Part shown: piece after piece, positions 29,813 through 39,860 of the stretch
Position numbering within the stretch: position 1 is the first letter of the stretch
Layout: the number at the start of each line of letters is the position of its first letter
NCBI GenBank assembly: GCA_021604625.1
Contig: BQJI01000002.1
Location: forward strand, 1-44,324
DNA from: Hyphobacterium sp.
GTDB taxonomy: Bacteria > Pseudomonadota > Alphaproteobacteria > Caulobacterales > Maricaulaceae
Direction: 5' to 3'
DNA length: 44,324 nt
Program-made: the position numbers and the translations under genes
Notes under the pieces: model-generated
Database searches by the model: none
Told to the model about the DNA's origin: nothing
What the model saw: only the letters and a program-made list of their open reading frames with translations

Positions 29813-30467
29813 CGGATCGCGCCTTGTCTGTTTCGACGTGGATTCCACTCTGTTGGGCGTGGAGAGTCTTGACTATTTGTTGACCCGGAAACTCGGTCCC
29901 GAAGCCGCAGAACAGATCGAGGCGCTCACTTCTGGCGGCATGAACGGCACGCTCTCCTTTCGCCAGTCACTGATGGCGCGTCTGGATCTCGCCTCTCTGA
30001 ACCGGAACGACATCACAGCCGCGGCCGAAGCGCTTCGCGACCACATCACCCCCGGCATGGCAGAACTGCTGTCCGATTTACGCCAGCGCGGCGATCAGGT
30101 GCGCGCCGTCTCTGGCGGGTTTGAAGACGTGCTACGCCCTGTTCTGGGGGATCTTGGATTTGGCTCCGGGGAAATTTTTGCCAATCGTTTCGTCTGGCAG
30201 GCCGACACTGTAGCTGGCTTGGAGACCGATAATCCGCTCTCTGAAAATGGTGGCAAGCCGCACATCCTGAACGCCATGGCGCAGGACGGACAGTTTGCCG
30301 CAATCTGGATGGTCGGCGATGGCGTCACCGATCTTGAAACCCTGAGCGCGGGTGCTGCCGATCACTTCATCGGTTTCGGCGCGATTGCCCGCCGTGACGC
30401 CGTTGCGGAACGGGCTCCGGACTATGCCAACACGCTCGTAGAGTTGCGCCGACTGCTGCTTGGCTAG
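29805..30467 (+). CDS. serB: phosphoserine phosphatase-like HAD hydrolase (TTG start)
   Basis: CFDVDSTLLGVESLDYL (DxDST), MVGDGVTDLET; adjacent to serA. Confidence 0.85.
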   Translation: MINGSRLVCFDVDSTLLGVESLDYLLTRKLGPEAAEQIEALTSGGMNGTLSFRQSLMARLDLASLNRNDITAAAEALRDHITPGMAELLSDLRQRGDQVRAVSGGFEDVLRPVLGDLGFGSGEIFANRFVWQADTVAGLETDNPLSENGGKPHILNAMAQDGQFAAIWMVGDGVTDLETLSAGAADHFIGFGAIARRDAVAERAPDYANTLVELRRLLLG

Positions 30468-31669
30468 GCCGATATCGACCGGATGCGGATCGTCCCGGTG
30501 GCCTGTCGCAAATGATCGAGCAATTCCGGTGACACATCACCTTCGACATCGGTGGAGACATAGCCCAGCTCGCCAACCGTATTGAGATAATGCGCCGCAA
30601 TGTTCAGCCCGGCATCGCTGATTTCGCGTGTCAGCGTCGAGAGATAGCCCGGCGCATTGCCGTGCAATGCCAGAATCCGTGTCCGGCCATCCGCCAGCTC
30701 TCCGGCGTCCAGTTCTGGAAAATTCACCGATTTCGCCGAGCCGCCGCGCATCGCATAGCGCACCAGTTTCAGGCCTGCATCCATGCCGATTGCCGCTTGT
30801 GCCTCTTCGGTTGAACCCCCGATATGCGGCGTCAGGAGAGCGGTCTCGCAATCGCGCAACGGGCTTTCAAAGGCCTCATCCTTCGATGCCGGCTCAACCG
30901 GAAACACATCAATAGCGGCCCCGGCCAGATGCCCGGATTTCAACGCCGAGGCGAGTGCTGCAACGTCCACCAGATCACCGCGCGCATGATTGATCAGGAA
31001 TGCGCCTTTTTTCATTTTCCCGATCGCAGCCGCATCCATCATCATCCGCGTTTGCGGCGTTGACGGCACGTGCAGGGTGACCACATCGCTGATCGCCAGC
31101 AATTCGTCCAGCGACGCCGCCGGCCGCGCATTGCCATGGGCCAGCTTCGGTTCATTGTCATGAAAATGCACATGCATGCCATGGCCCGACGCCAGCACCG
31201 ACAATTGCGAACCGATATTGCCATAACCGATAATGCCGAGCTTCTTGGAGCGAACCTCATGCGAGCCTACAGCGGATTTCTGCCATTCACCGCGCTTTAT
31301 CGCCGCCAGTTTTTGCGGAATGCCGCGCATCAGCATGACGGTCGAGGCCAAGGTCAATTCGGCAACCGAACGCGTATTGGCAAAGGGCGCATTGAACACG
31401 GCGATGCCGCGCTTGGCGGCGGCTTCGAGATCAACCTGATTGGTGCCGATACAAAAACAGCCAATCGCCAGAAGGTCAGGTGCCGCCTCCAGAATATCTT
31501 CGGTAATCCGGGTGCGCGAACGAATGCCCAGAAGCGCCACGCCGTTCAGCGCCGCTTTCAGCTCATCCGGATCCAGCGCATGCCCGATACGTTCGATTTC
31601 AACGCCCGGAATCTGGCCCAACACGTCATCAGCATCGCCATGAACATTTTCAAGAAGAAGCGCTTTCAT
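30464..31669 (-). CDS. serA: D-3-phosphoglycerate dehydrogenase
   Basis: IGIR-like SRTRITEDILEAAPDLLAIGCFCIGTNQVDLEAAAKRGIAVFNAPFANTRSVAE, LGIIGYGNIGSQLSVLA, TPHIGGSTEEAQ, C-terminal ACT domain. Confidence 0.95.
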   Translation of the reverse strand: MKALLLENVHGDADDVLGQIPGVEIERIGHALDPDELKAALNGVALLGIRSRTRITEDILEAAPDLLAIGCFCIGTNQVDLEAAAKRGIAVFNAPFANTRSVAELTLASTVMLMRGIPQKLAAIKRGEWQKSAVGSHEVRSKKLGIIGYGNIGSQLSVLASGHGMHVHFHDNEPKLAHGNARPAASLDELLAISDVVTLHVPSTPQTRMMMDAAAIGKMKKGAFLINHARGDLVDVAALASALKSGHLAGAAIDVFPVEPASKDEAFESPLRDCETALLTPHIGGSTEEAQAAIGMDAGLKLVRYAMRGGSAKSVNFPELDAGELADGRTRILALHGNAPGYLSTLTREISDAGLNIAAHYLNTVGELGYVSTDVEGDVSPELLDHLRQATGTIRIRSISA

Positions 31670-31732
31670 CCGGCCGGACCTTGTCTACTGCACAGCAGCA
31701 AAGCTTGATTCCGACCTGGGGTGAAGCCGCCT

Positions 31733-32263
31733 TTACTCGTCAACCGCCATCGCGCGCAGCGCGGCCAGCGACTGATCGACATGCTCATACGGGCTCATCT
31801 CCGTATAGGTCAGGGCAATACTGGAGGACTGGTCGATCACATAGGTCGTCCGCTGGGTCCAGCCGGGGCGCATCATCAGGCGCACTTCATAGTCGCCCAT
31901 CATGCCATCTGCGATGGCAAACACCGGAAAGGCCGAAGCGCAATGCTGGGTCGAAAATTCAGCCAGCTGATCAGTATTGCCGGCGGTAATGCCGATCACC
32001 TGCGCGCCCAGAGCTTCAAACTCGCCAATGCTCTCGGCAAAGCTGGCCGCCTGCGCTTCACAGCCCGAGGTAAAGGCCGCCGGAAAGAAGAACAAGACCA
32101 CCGGTCCATCGGCCAGAGCTTGGGACAGGGTGAAACTGACTTCTTCGCCCGCCTGAAAACCCTCGACGTTGAAGTCCGGCGCGGCCTCGCCGACTTCCAG
32201 TTCGGCAAGCGCGGCAGAGGACAAGGCAAAAGCCGCAGATGCGGCAAGCAGAGTACGGATCAT
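31733..32263 (-). CDS. exported peroxiredoxin (AhpC/TSA family)
   Basis: Signal peptide MIRTLLAASAAFALSSAALA; VGEAAPDFNVEGF; PAAFTSGCEAQ peroxidatic Cys motif. Confidence 0.85.
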   Translation of the reverse strand: MIRTLLAASAAFALSSAALAELEVGEAAPDFNVEGFQAGEEVSFTLSQALADGPVVLFFFPAAFTSGCEAQAASFAESIGEFEALGAQVIGITAGNTDQLAEFSTQHCASAFPVFAIADGMMGDYEVRLMMRPGWTQRTTYVIDQSSSIALTYTEMSPYEHVDQSLAALRAMAVDE

Positions 32264-32346
32264 GATCAGGCTCCAGAAAGGGCTTTTCCCTGCCTACACG
32301 GTTTGGGGGCGTCATGACAGCACGGAAACGCGTTGCGCGCCGGTCC

Positions 32347-33528
32347 CTATTCGGAGCCTGCCCGATCAGGCCCCCACAGGTTCACCGAGTCCTGACCAAC
32401 AATTGCGGCGGCGCGGCGCTGAACTTCGGACGGGCTCAGAACGCCCCGCTCCAGAGCAGAACGGAACCAGTCCTCGAACACGCCGCCAGTGTCGTCAAAA
32501 TCGTCCTCGATCAAGGCATGATAAAGCGCGGCGGCGAATAAATGCATCCCGCCATCGGCATGCTGCCAACGCCGCGCCGGGTCACGGCCAAATCCGAGCC
32601 GGTCGGACACGATCTGGTCAAGCGCCTGCGTTGCGCCCTCATTGATGACACCCTGAAACGAATTATAGCCAAAGGCCGGGTCATGATCCTCGACAATGGA
32701 CGCCATCCAGGGATCGGCTTCCAGATCGGACATCAGGGTCCAGAGGCTGTCATCTTCCAGATCAAATGGCGGATGAAAAATTTCATGCGCGGCGACGCGC
32801 AATTGTGTGGCCGCTTCCCACTCATAGAAGGCGATAAAACGTTGCCCCAGAATGCGGATGCCATAGGGCTGGTTAAACCGCACGACAAGAATATCAATGC
32901 GCGGATCGAGGTCGCGACCCAGCAATCGGGCCTGTTCGGGAATGATGTCGTATTGCGAAACAGCGGCCGCAATCCGTTCAATTCCTGCTGCAACAGGCGG
33001 CCGGTTTGTCGAAGCATACCAGCGCTCATATCCGACATCACGCAGCGCCGTCAGCGCCGTATGGATTATCGGCATAGCCTCCACAATAGAGGCATAGCGG
33101 TCAGCGTTCCAGTTCGGCGATTGTTCAAGACCGGGGCGCAAGCGGCCATCCGGATCAAGCGCCGATATCATAACATCGTCCAGCGTGGCGACCGGGCCGG
33201 CCGAGAAGATCAGCGCCAGTGTCGGCCCGGTCAGCTGGCCGCGTGTCTGGCGCATCTGAAAATCAATCTCGTCAATCGCCGCAAGGCCTTCGGGCGAGAG
33301 ATTTTCCCGCAGGAAACTGATTGTCTCGCTGAATATGGGCGCCTGAAGAACATCACCGCCAATGGCACCGATCAGCAATAGCGCATCCATACCTTCTGCC
33401 GGCTGAACGACCCAATCGGTTCGCGTTTCGGTGAGTGCGGCGGCATCCTCGGTTCGGGCCAGCGCGGAACCATGTGACGCCAGCAAGACGGCAAGCGGAA
33501 CAAGAATATTTCGCATTTTGAGATTCAC
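32347..33528 (-). CDS. exported putative zinc metallopeptidase-like protein
   Basis: Signal peptide MRNILVPLAVLLASHGSALA; HEIFH (HExxH) in LRVAAHEIFHPPFDLEDD, with a downstream INEGATQALD Glu. Confidence 0.6.
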   Translation of the reverse strand: MNLKMRNILVPLAVLLASHGSALARTEDAAALTETRTDWVVQPAEGMDALLLIGAIGGDVLQAPIFSETISFLRENLSPEGLAAIDEIDFQMRQTRGQLTGPTLALIFSAGPVATLDDVMISALDPDGRLRPGLEQSPNWNADRYASIVEAMPIIHTALTALRDVGYERWYASTNRPPVAAGIERIAAAVSQYDIIPEQARLLGRDLDPRIDILVVRFNQPYGIRILGQRFIAFYEWEAATQLRVAAHEIFHPPFDLEDDSLWTLMSDLEADPWMASIVEDHDPAFGYNSFQGVINEGATQALDQIVSDRLGFGRDPARRWQHADGGMHLFAAALYHALIEDDFDDTGGVFEDWFRSALERGVLSPSEVQRRAAAIVGQDSVNLWGPDRAGSE

Positions 33529-33603
33529 TCCTTAAATCAGGGCAAACCCCTTCCCGAACGAAATCTAGGCAATATCACAACGCCCCGTCTTGAACAGGAT
33601 TGA

Positions 33604-34260
33604 TCAGGTCTGTGGAAACCGTGCCGGTGTGTGGCCGGTGGCACGCTTGAGCAGGCGCGTCAGATGGGGTTGATCTGAAAACCCGGCGGCACAGACCACC
33701 TCCACCGGGCTGGCGCCGTCACGCAGAAGCGCAATCGCGATTTGCAAGCGCTTTTCCTTGCGCAACTGGACCGGGCCCAGTCCGAACCAGCGTTTGCAAG
33801 TGCGGGCCGCGTGCTCGGCTGACACCCCGCATCGACGCGCCAGTTGATCGACGGGCGTTTCAGGGCAGTTCACCAGCAATCGGGTCAGTCTGACCAGCCA
33901 TTCGGCCGGGGAAACGGGGTGGCAGAGCTCCGCCTCCTCGCGCGCGGCTTCTGCGGCCATTGCCGGGTTGCGACGCGCCAGTTTTTCCAGAGCGGCCGGG
34001 TCGGACACACATATCGCCCGCAATCCGTCGGCCAGAGGGGCTGGCAGATTGATGATCACCGCGCCCTCACACCCGAATTCATCGCCATGGGCATGCCAGG
34101 CCGGATGGATCATCAACATCCCCGCCGTACAGGCAAACCGCCCATCAACCGACACTTCCTGATAGCCGCCCTCCAGAACCAGCGCCGCATAGCTTTCTGC
34201 ATGCCGGTGAAAGGGCAAGGCCGCTCCGGCAGCGTGCGAGGTTTCAAGGGCAGGTGTCAT
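33604..34260 (-). CDS. AraC-family transcriptional regulator
   Basis: Cupin-like N-terminus; C-terminal HTH LARRCGVSAEHAARTCKRWFGLGPVQLRKEKRLQIAIALLRDGASPVEVVCAAGFSDQPHLTRLLKRATGHTPARF. Confidence 0.92.
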   Translation of the reverse strand: MTPALETSHAAGAALPFHRHAESYAALVLEGGYQEVSVDGRFACTAGMLMIHPAWHAHGDEFGCEGAVIINLPAPLADGLRAICVSDPAALEKLARRNPAMAAEAAREEAELCHPVSPAEWLVRLTRLLVNCPETPVDQLARRCGVSAEHAARTCKRWFGLGPVQLRKEKRLQIAIALLRDGASPVEVVCAAGFSDQPHLTRLLKRATGHTPARFPQT

Positions 34261-34399
34261 GGGACGAGGTTAGCGGAAAGATGTGACTTGGGAACTGGGA
34301 ATTGCGTAGACAAAATTGTGCAGAACGCATATGTTCTTTTTTTGTTCTATTGTAATAAATTTGCGCTTATCTAGTGTTCATGCACCAAGAGGTCACAAC

Positions 34400-35395
34400 A
34401 TGTCGCGTCAGAACGATCTACAAAACTCCAACATGCTTTCTTCTGTGGAACTTTGCGCGGGAGCGGGAGGTCAAGCCCTTGGTTTAGAGCAGGCGGGATT
34501 TGTTCATGAATGCGTGGCAGAAATCGACCGTGACGCTTGCCAAACACTTCGGCTAAATCGGCCGCAATGGACCGTGTCTGAAGGTGACATCAAAGACTTC
34601 GATGCTTCACCGTTCAAAGGGGTCGATCTGGTTGCGGGCGGGCTGCCTTGTCCACCCTTTTCGATTGCGGGCAAACAGCTCGGCGAGAAAGACGAAAGAA
34701 ATCTTTTTCCAATCGCGCTTGATATCGTCGACGAGATTAGGCCCGGCGCAGTGATGATCGAAAATGTTCGGGGTTTTCTTGGCGCGGTGTTTGAAGACTA
34801 TCGCCAACACCTGAAAGCTAAACTCCACAGCATGGGGTATCATACAGAGTGGCGTCTATTGAATGCGTCCGACTATGGAGTTCCACAACTCCGACCCCGG
34901 GTAATCATTATTGCTATCAGACACGCTTTCAAAGACGCGTTTGAATGGCCCGAAGCCAATCCACACAATCCCGCAACGGTGGGTGAAACGTTACACGATC
35001 TAATGGGCGCCAATGGATGGCGCGGCACAAATGCATGGAAAGCACGGGCTGATGATATCGCGCCAACTATCGTCGGTGGGTCAAAAAAGCACGGCGGGCC
35101 AGATCTGGGCCCAACCCGCGCGCGCGCCGCATGGCAGACGCTTGGGGTTAATGGCAAATCAATTGCGCCCGAAGCCCCAGAGCCAGATTTTGTTGGAATG
35201 CCGCGTCTGACGGTTCCAATGGTCGCGCGGATTCAAGGCTTTCCTGACGATTGGCAGTTTTACGGAAAGAAAACATCTGCTTATCGACAGGTTGGCAACG
35301 CGTTCCCGCCACCAGTTGCAAAAGCTGTGGCTGAACGCGTGAATGCCGCCTTGTCGATGTCTGGAATTGTGCACCAAGTTAGGACCGTGGCTTGA
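34400..35395 (+). CDS. DNA (cytosine-5) methyltransferase of a type II R-M system
   Basis: ELCAGAGGQALGLEQAGF (motif I), GGLPCPPFSIAGKQ (IV), MIENVRGF (VI), PQLRPRVIIIAI (VIII), YRQVGNAFPPPVA (X). Confidence 0.95.
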   Translation: MSRQNDLQNSNMLSSVELCAGAGGQALGLEQAGFVHECVAEIDRDACQTLRLNRPQWTVSEGDIKDFDASPFKGVDLVAGGLPCPPFSIAGKQLGEKDERNLFPIALDIVDEIRPGAVMIENVRGFLGAVFEDYRQHLKAKLHSMGYHTEWRLLNASDYGVPQLRPRVIIIAIRHAFKDAFEWPEANPHNPATVGETLHDLMGANGWRGTNAWKARADDIAPTIVGGSKKHGGPDLGPTRARAAWQTLGVNGKSIAPEAPEPDFVGMPRLTVPMVARIQGFPDDWQFYGKKTSAYRQVGNAFPPPVAKAVAERVNAALSMSGIVHQVRTVA

Positions 35396-36234
35396 GTGGA
35401 GCTATTTCCATATGCCGACATGCCTTTCATGAGGCAATTCTTGACGGAATACTAACGATATCCAAAAAGGGAGTGCCAAGCATTGCCGACTCTGGCAGCA
35501 AAATTAGCGTCGACATAGCCTGCCAAATTGTCGAACGGATCGGCAAAGCGAACGTGTCAGAAAAGGGCGCTGGTCAAACCGCAGGTTCGGATTTTGAAAG
35601 CGCCTGCGCCGATTTTGTAAATTCGGCCTTTTCCCAATTGTCGCATATTCGGCCCGGCAAGTTCATCGTGACAAAGGGCGGCAGCATCGCTCAATTTGAT
35701 CAATACTCCCATCTAGATGAAATTGAAGCCATCGCCAAAAAATCGAAAGAAATCGCAACGGCTCTTGGTTCCGATTATATTATCAAGCCAGATATCGTTA
35801 TATCTAAACAGCCCTTCCCAGATGACGAGCTAAATGCACTTGCGAACATAGTTGATGTGGATAGCGCGAAACTGAGCCCGCTTCGAGCGTGCAATCAAGA
35901 AATGGCGACTCTACACGCCTCTATAAGTTGTAAATGGACTCTTCGAAGTGACCGCGCACAAAACGCCCGTTCGGAGGGTTTAAACCTTGTTCGAAATCGA
36001 AAAGGTCGTCTCCCACACATCGTTGCAATTACGGCAGAACCCATGCCATCGCGAATAGCGTCGTTGGCGCTCGGCACAGGCGACATCGACTGCGTCTACC
36101 ACTTTGCGCTACCTGAATTGCGAGATTCTTTAATCGAATTGAAACGGGAAGATGCACTCGATTTGCTTGATACAATGGTCGCAGGCAAACGTCTTAGAGA
36201 CATTTCCGACCTTCCGTTAGATTTGGCTGTTTAA
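35392..36234 (+). CDS. NgoMIV-type restriction endonuclease (predicted GCCGGC)
   Basis: TTG start overlapping the MTase stop; active-site arrangement PD-x46-K-x13-E (KPDIVIS...SISCKWTLRSDRAQNARSE) counted directly; C-terminus GKRLRDISDLPLDLAV as recalled for NgoMIV. Confidence 0.9.
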   Translation: MSGAISICRHAFHEAILDGILTISKKGVPSIADSGSKISVDIACQIVERIGKANVSEKGAGQTAGSDFESACADFVNSAFSQLSHIRPGKFIVTKGGSIAQFDQYSHLDEIEAIAKKSKEIATALGSDYIIKPDIVISKQPFPDDELNALANIVDVDSAKLSPLRACNQEMATLHASISCKWTLRSDRAQNARSEGLNLVRNRKGRLPHIVAITAEPMPSRIASLALGTGDIDCVYHFALPELRDSLIELKREDALDLLDTMVAGKRLRDISDLPLDLAV

Positions 36235-36278
36235 CCGATCACGATTGTGCTGAAAGTTCCGAGTTGGGTACTCAATTC

Positions 36279-38087
36279 CTAATCCCCGTCCATCTTCAGC
36301 GCGGCGATAAAGGCTTCCTGCGGGATGTCGACGCGGCCGAACTGGCGCATCTTTTTCTTTCCCTTCTTCTGCTTTTCCAGAAGCTTGCGTTTGCGCGTCG
36401 CGTCGCCACCATAGCATTTGGCGGTCACGTCCTTGCGCAGGGCGGACAGGGTTTCGCGCGCCACAATCCGGCCGCCAATCGCCGCCTGAATCGGGATTTT
36501 GAACATGTGGCGCGGGATCAGGTCTTTCAGCTTCTCACACATCGACCGACCGCGCGCCTCGGCGCGGCTGCGGTGGACGATCATGGAGAGCGCATCAACC
36601 GGCTCGTCATTGACGAGGATCGCCATTTTCACGAGGTCATTCTCGCGATAATCCTTCCACTGATAGTCAAAGGAGGCATAGCCTTTGCTCACCGATTTCA
36701 GCCGGTCATAGAAATCAAACACCACTTCGTTGAGCGGTAATTCATAGACGACCAGTGCGCGGCTGCCGGCATAGGTCAACTGTTGCTGGATACCACGCCG
36801 GTCCTCGCACAGCTTCAACACACCGCCCAGATATTCGTCCGGCACCAGTATCGTGGCTGTGATCCAGGGTTCTGAAATCGAGGCGACTTTCACCACGTCC
36901 GGCATGTCCGCCGGATTGTGCAGATCCATTTCCGACCCGTCATTCATCTGTAGCTTGTAGACCACGGATGGGGCCGTTGTGATCAGCTCGACATTATATT
37001 CCCGCTCAAGGCGCTCGCGGATCACTTCCAGATGGAGAAGACCCAGAAAGCCGCACCGAAAGCCAAAGCCGAGTGCCGCTGATGTTTCCATCTCGAACGA
37101 GAAGGACGCATCATTCAGCGCCAGTCGTTCAATGGCGTCGCGCAAATCTTCGAACTCGGCGGAATCCACCGGAAACAGGCCGCAAAACACCACCGGAATC
37201 GCCGGTTTGAAGCCGGGCAGCGGCTCGGCGGTCGGACGTTTTTCATCGGTAACCGTGTCGCCAACCCGCGCATCGCGGACCTGTTTGATCGAGGCATTGA
37301 GGAAGCCGATCTCGCCCGGTCCCAGCGAATCGACATTGACCTTGGCGGGCGTGAATACGCCGACACCGTCCACACCATAAGACGCCCCGGCGCGCATCAG
37401 GCGCACACGCATGCCTTTTTTCAACTGGCCTTCCATCACCCGCACCAGACAGATCACGCCGAGATAGGCATCATACCAGCTGTCCACCAGCAACGCTTTC
37501 AGCGGTGCATCCGGATCGCCCGGTTTTGGAGGCGGAAGTTTATCGATGATGGTTTCCAGAACCTGATCGACATTGAGACCGGTCTTTGCGGAAATTTCGA
37601 CCGCATCCTGCGCCTCGATACCGATCACATCCTCGATCTGCTTCTTGATCCGTTCAGGCTCGGCGGCTGGCAGATCGATCTTGTTCAAAACCGGCGCAAT
37701 TTCCAGATCCGCATCAATCGCCTGATAGACATTGGCCAGCGTCTGGGCTTCCACGCCCTGAGCCGCGTCGACGACAAGCAGTGCGCCCTCACAGGCATAA
37801 AGCGAGCGCGACACTTCATAGGCGAAATCGACATGGCCGGGCGTGTCGATCAAATTCAGGATATAGGTCTCGCCATCCTTGGCGGTATATTCCAGACGCA
37901 CGGTCTGGGCCTTGATGGTAATGCCCCGCTCGCGTTCGAGCTCCATATTGTCGAGCACTTGCTCCTTCATCTCGCGCTGGGTCAGCCCGCCCGTGATCTG
38001 AATCAGACGGTCGGCCAGCGTCGATTTACCGTGGTCGATATGCGCCACGATGGAAAAATTCCGGATACGGGATTGGTCAATGCTCAT
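36279..38087 (-). CDS. lepA: elongation factor 4 (LepA GTPase)
   Basis: [80 protein letters not shown]-terminal [32 protein letters not shown]. Confidence 0.98.
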   Translation of the reverse strand: MSIDQSRIRNFSIVAHIDHGKSTLADRLIQITGGLTQREMKEQVLDNMELERERGITIKAQTVRLEYTAKDGETYILNLIDTPGHVDFAYEVSRSLYACEGALLVVDAAQGVEAQTLANVYQAIDADLEIAPVLNKIDLPAAEPERIKKQIEDVIGIEAQDAVEISAKTGLNVDQVLETIIDKLPPPKPGDPDAPLKALLVDSWYDAYLGVICLVRVMEGQLKKGMRVRLMRAGASYGVDGVGVFTPAKVNVDSLGPGEIGFLNASIKQVRDARVGDTVTDEKRPTAEPLPGFKPAIPVVFCGLFPVDSAEFEDLRDAIERLALNDASFSFEMETSAALGFGFRCGFLGLLHLEVIRERLEREYNVELITTAPSVVYKLQMNDGSEMDLHNPADMPDVVKVASISEPWITATILVPDEYLGGVLKLCEDRRGIQQQLTYAGSRALVVYELPLNEVVFDFYDRLKSVSKGYASFDYQWKDYRENDLVKMAILVNDEPVDALSMIVHRSRAEARGRSMCEKLKDLIPRHMFKIPIQAAIGGRIVARETLSALRKDVTAKCYGGDATRKRKLLEKQKKGKKKMRQFGRVDIPQEAFIAALKMDGD

Positions 38088-38217
38088 GCCGCGGGACGTA
38101 GCATTGGCTAAGGCGTCCGCCAAGCGTCGTTTACCTTGCGCTCAAACCCGTCTTGCTGCATGAACGCGAAATCGCGATAATTCGCGCTCTGGGTGAGTGT
38201 TCGGGAGGGGCCTCGCT

Positions 38218-38652
38218 ATGGTTTCAAGACTGATTTATGTCTCGACGGGACGTCACGATCTTCAAAAGACCGATATCGAAGATATTCTCGCCTGTGCGAA
38301 TGAACGCAATTCGCAGAATGATGTCACCGGATTGCTCCTCTATGATGGCCGAGGTTTCATCCAGATGCTGGAAGGCCCGTTGGACGTCGTCGACGAGATT
38401 TTTTCGTCGATTGCGAAGGATCAACGCCATTCGAATATCTCCGTTATTTTGACTCAAACCGATATGCCAAGGCAATTTGGAGGCTGGTCTCTGGGCTATT
38501 CCCTGATCAATGACCTTCGCCTGCTGGACGGTGAGAGCTGGTTCCCGCTCACCGAACGGACGCTGGACATGGCGCTGCCGGACGCTCTGGATCCGATCAT
38601 ACGCGCCCTTTTTGCAAGCTTTCAGACGGTGCAGGCCCAGGCCGCAGATTAA
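38218..38652 (+). CDS. stand-alone BLUF-domain blue-light sensor protein
   Basis: RLIYVST...ANERNSQNDVTGLLLYDGRGFIQMLEGPLDVVDEIFSSIAKDQRHSNISVIL...FGGWSLGY; flavin-site Tyr, Asn, Gln and Trp present. Confidence 0.93.
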   Translation: MVSRLIYVSTGRHDLQKTDIEDILACANERNSQNDVTGLLLYDGRGFIQMLEGPLDVVDEIFSSIAKDQRHSNISVILTQTDMPRQFGGWSLGYSLINDLRLLDGESWFPLTERTLDMALPDALDPIIRALFASFQTVQAQAAD

Positions 38653-38742
38653 CCTCGCCCTAACCGGATCGTCATTGTCTTGCCTGAATTGGTGTGCAGA
38701 TTCGAACCCGAATTCGCGCTGATTGTCAGGAGACAAACCGCC

Positions 38743-39339
38743 ATGTCTATTCGCAAGATTGCCGTCGCCGTGATTGCCGCTACCGGTTTGAGCTTGCCGG
38801 CGCTGGCACAGGACGATCCCGATTACGGCCAGCCCAGCCAGTATTCCGAAGACGTGGACACCTATTCCCGAGAGGAAGTTGTCGAGGCGGTCTCGGATTT
38901 CTTCGGCGTCACGGCCGAGGCCGCCGCCGCTGTCATTGAACGGGTCTTTTCAGACCTGGGTCGCCCCGTCGGCTATGTCGCGGGCGAAGAAGTCGCTGCC
39001 GCTGTCGGTGTGGGTTTACGCTATGGCGAGGGTTATCTGACCATGCGCAACGGCCAGCGCGAGCATGTTTACTGGCAGGGCCCGTCTATCGGTTTCGATA
39101 CCGGCGGCAATGCCAGCCGCGTCTTTGTCCTCATCTACCAGATGGATGATCCCGACCGCATCTATCGCCGCTTTCCCGGCGTTGAAGGCTCGGCTTATTT
39201 CATCGGTGGCATGGGTGTGAATTATCAGCGCGCTGATGGCATCACGCTTGCCCCTATCCGCTCGGGCGTCGGCCTGCGCGTGGGCGCGAATGTCGGTTAT
39301 CTCGCCTATTCACGTCGCCGCAACTGGTTGCCTTTCTAG
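38743..39339 (+). CDS. DUF1134/EipA-like exported envelope protein
   Basis: Signal peptide MSIRKIAVAVIAATGLSLPALAQ; YSREEVVEAVSDFFGVTAEAAAAVIERVFSDLGRPVGYVAGEE...VYWQGPSIGFDTGGNASRVFVLIYQM. Confidence 0.9.
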   Translation: MSIRKIAVAVIAATGLSLPALAQDDPDYGQPSQYSEDVDTYSREEVVEAVSDFFGVTAEAAAAVIERVFSDLGRPVGYVAGEEVAAAVGVGLRYGEGYLTMRNGQREHVYWQGPSIGFDTGGNASRVFVLIYQMDDPDRIYRRFPGVEGSAYFIGGMGVNYQRADGITLAPIRSGVGLRVGANVGYLAYSRRRNWLPF

Positions 39340-39344
39340 GCGTT

Positions 39345-39860
39345 GTGAAGATCCGTACCGCCGGGCGCGATGATTATCCCGGCATCCGCAAATGTCTCGA
39401 TATCGCCTTCGGCCAGACGGCAGAGGGTGATATTGTTGATCGTCTGCGCAGCGACGATTCAGACAGTCTTGAACTGGTCGCCGCCCATCATGGCGATATT
39501 ATCGGCACGGCGATGTTTTCGCCTACCAGCGCTCATCTTGCCTCCGGCGATATTCTGCGCGGTCTGGGGCTTGGCCCGGTCGCGGTCAGCCCCGACGATC
39601 AGAGCAAGGGCATCGGCGCGGCGCTCATCGAGGCCGGGCTGGAGCATTTCCGCCCCTATCCCGTCGCTTTCTTCTGCGTGCTTGGCGCGCCGGATTATTA
39701 TGCCCGCTTCGGTTTCACGCCCGCGATAGAGCGCGGCTGGACCTGGTCGGGTGATGACGGGTCGGTTGCCGAAATGCGCCATGCCTTCCAGATCATCATT
39801 CCCAGACCCCTTCAGGCCAGCGATGGCATCATTCAGTATCATCCCGCATTCGGGGTATGA
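39345..39860 (+). CDS. GNAT family N-acetyltransferase
   Basis: LGLGPVAVSPDDQSKGIGAALIEAGL (acetyl-CoA binding), VLGAPDYYARFGFTPA; GTG start. Confidence 0.9.
   Translation: MKIRTAGRDDYPGIRKCLDIAFGQTAEGDIVDRLRSDDSDSLELVAAHHGDIIGTAMFSPTSAHLASGDILRGLGLGPVAVSPDDQSKGIGAALIEAGLEHFRPYPVAFFCVLGAPDYYARFGFTPAIERGWTWSGDDGSVAEMRHAFQIIIPRPLQASDGIIQYHPAFGV

Noticed and set aside
32542-33381. 279-aa plus-strand ORF opposite the exported HExxH protein
   Set aside because: No ribosome-binding site or domain; the minus-strand protein has a signal peptide and coherent composition.
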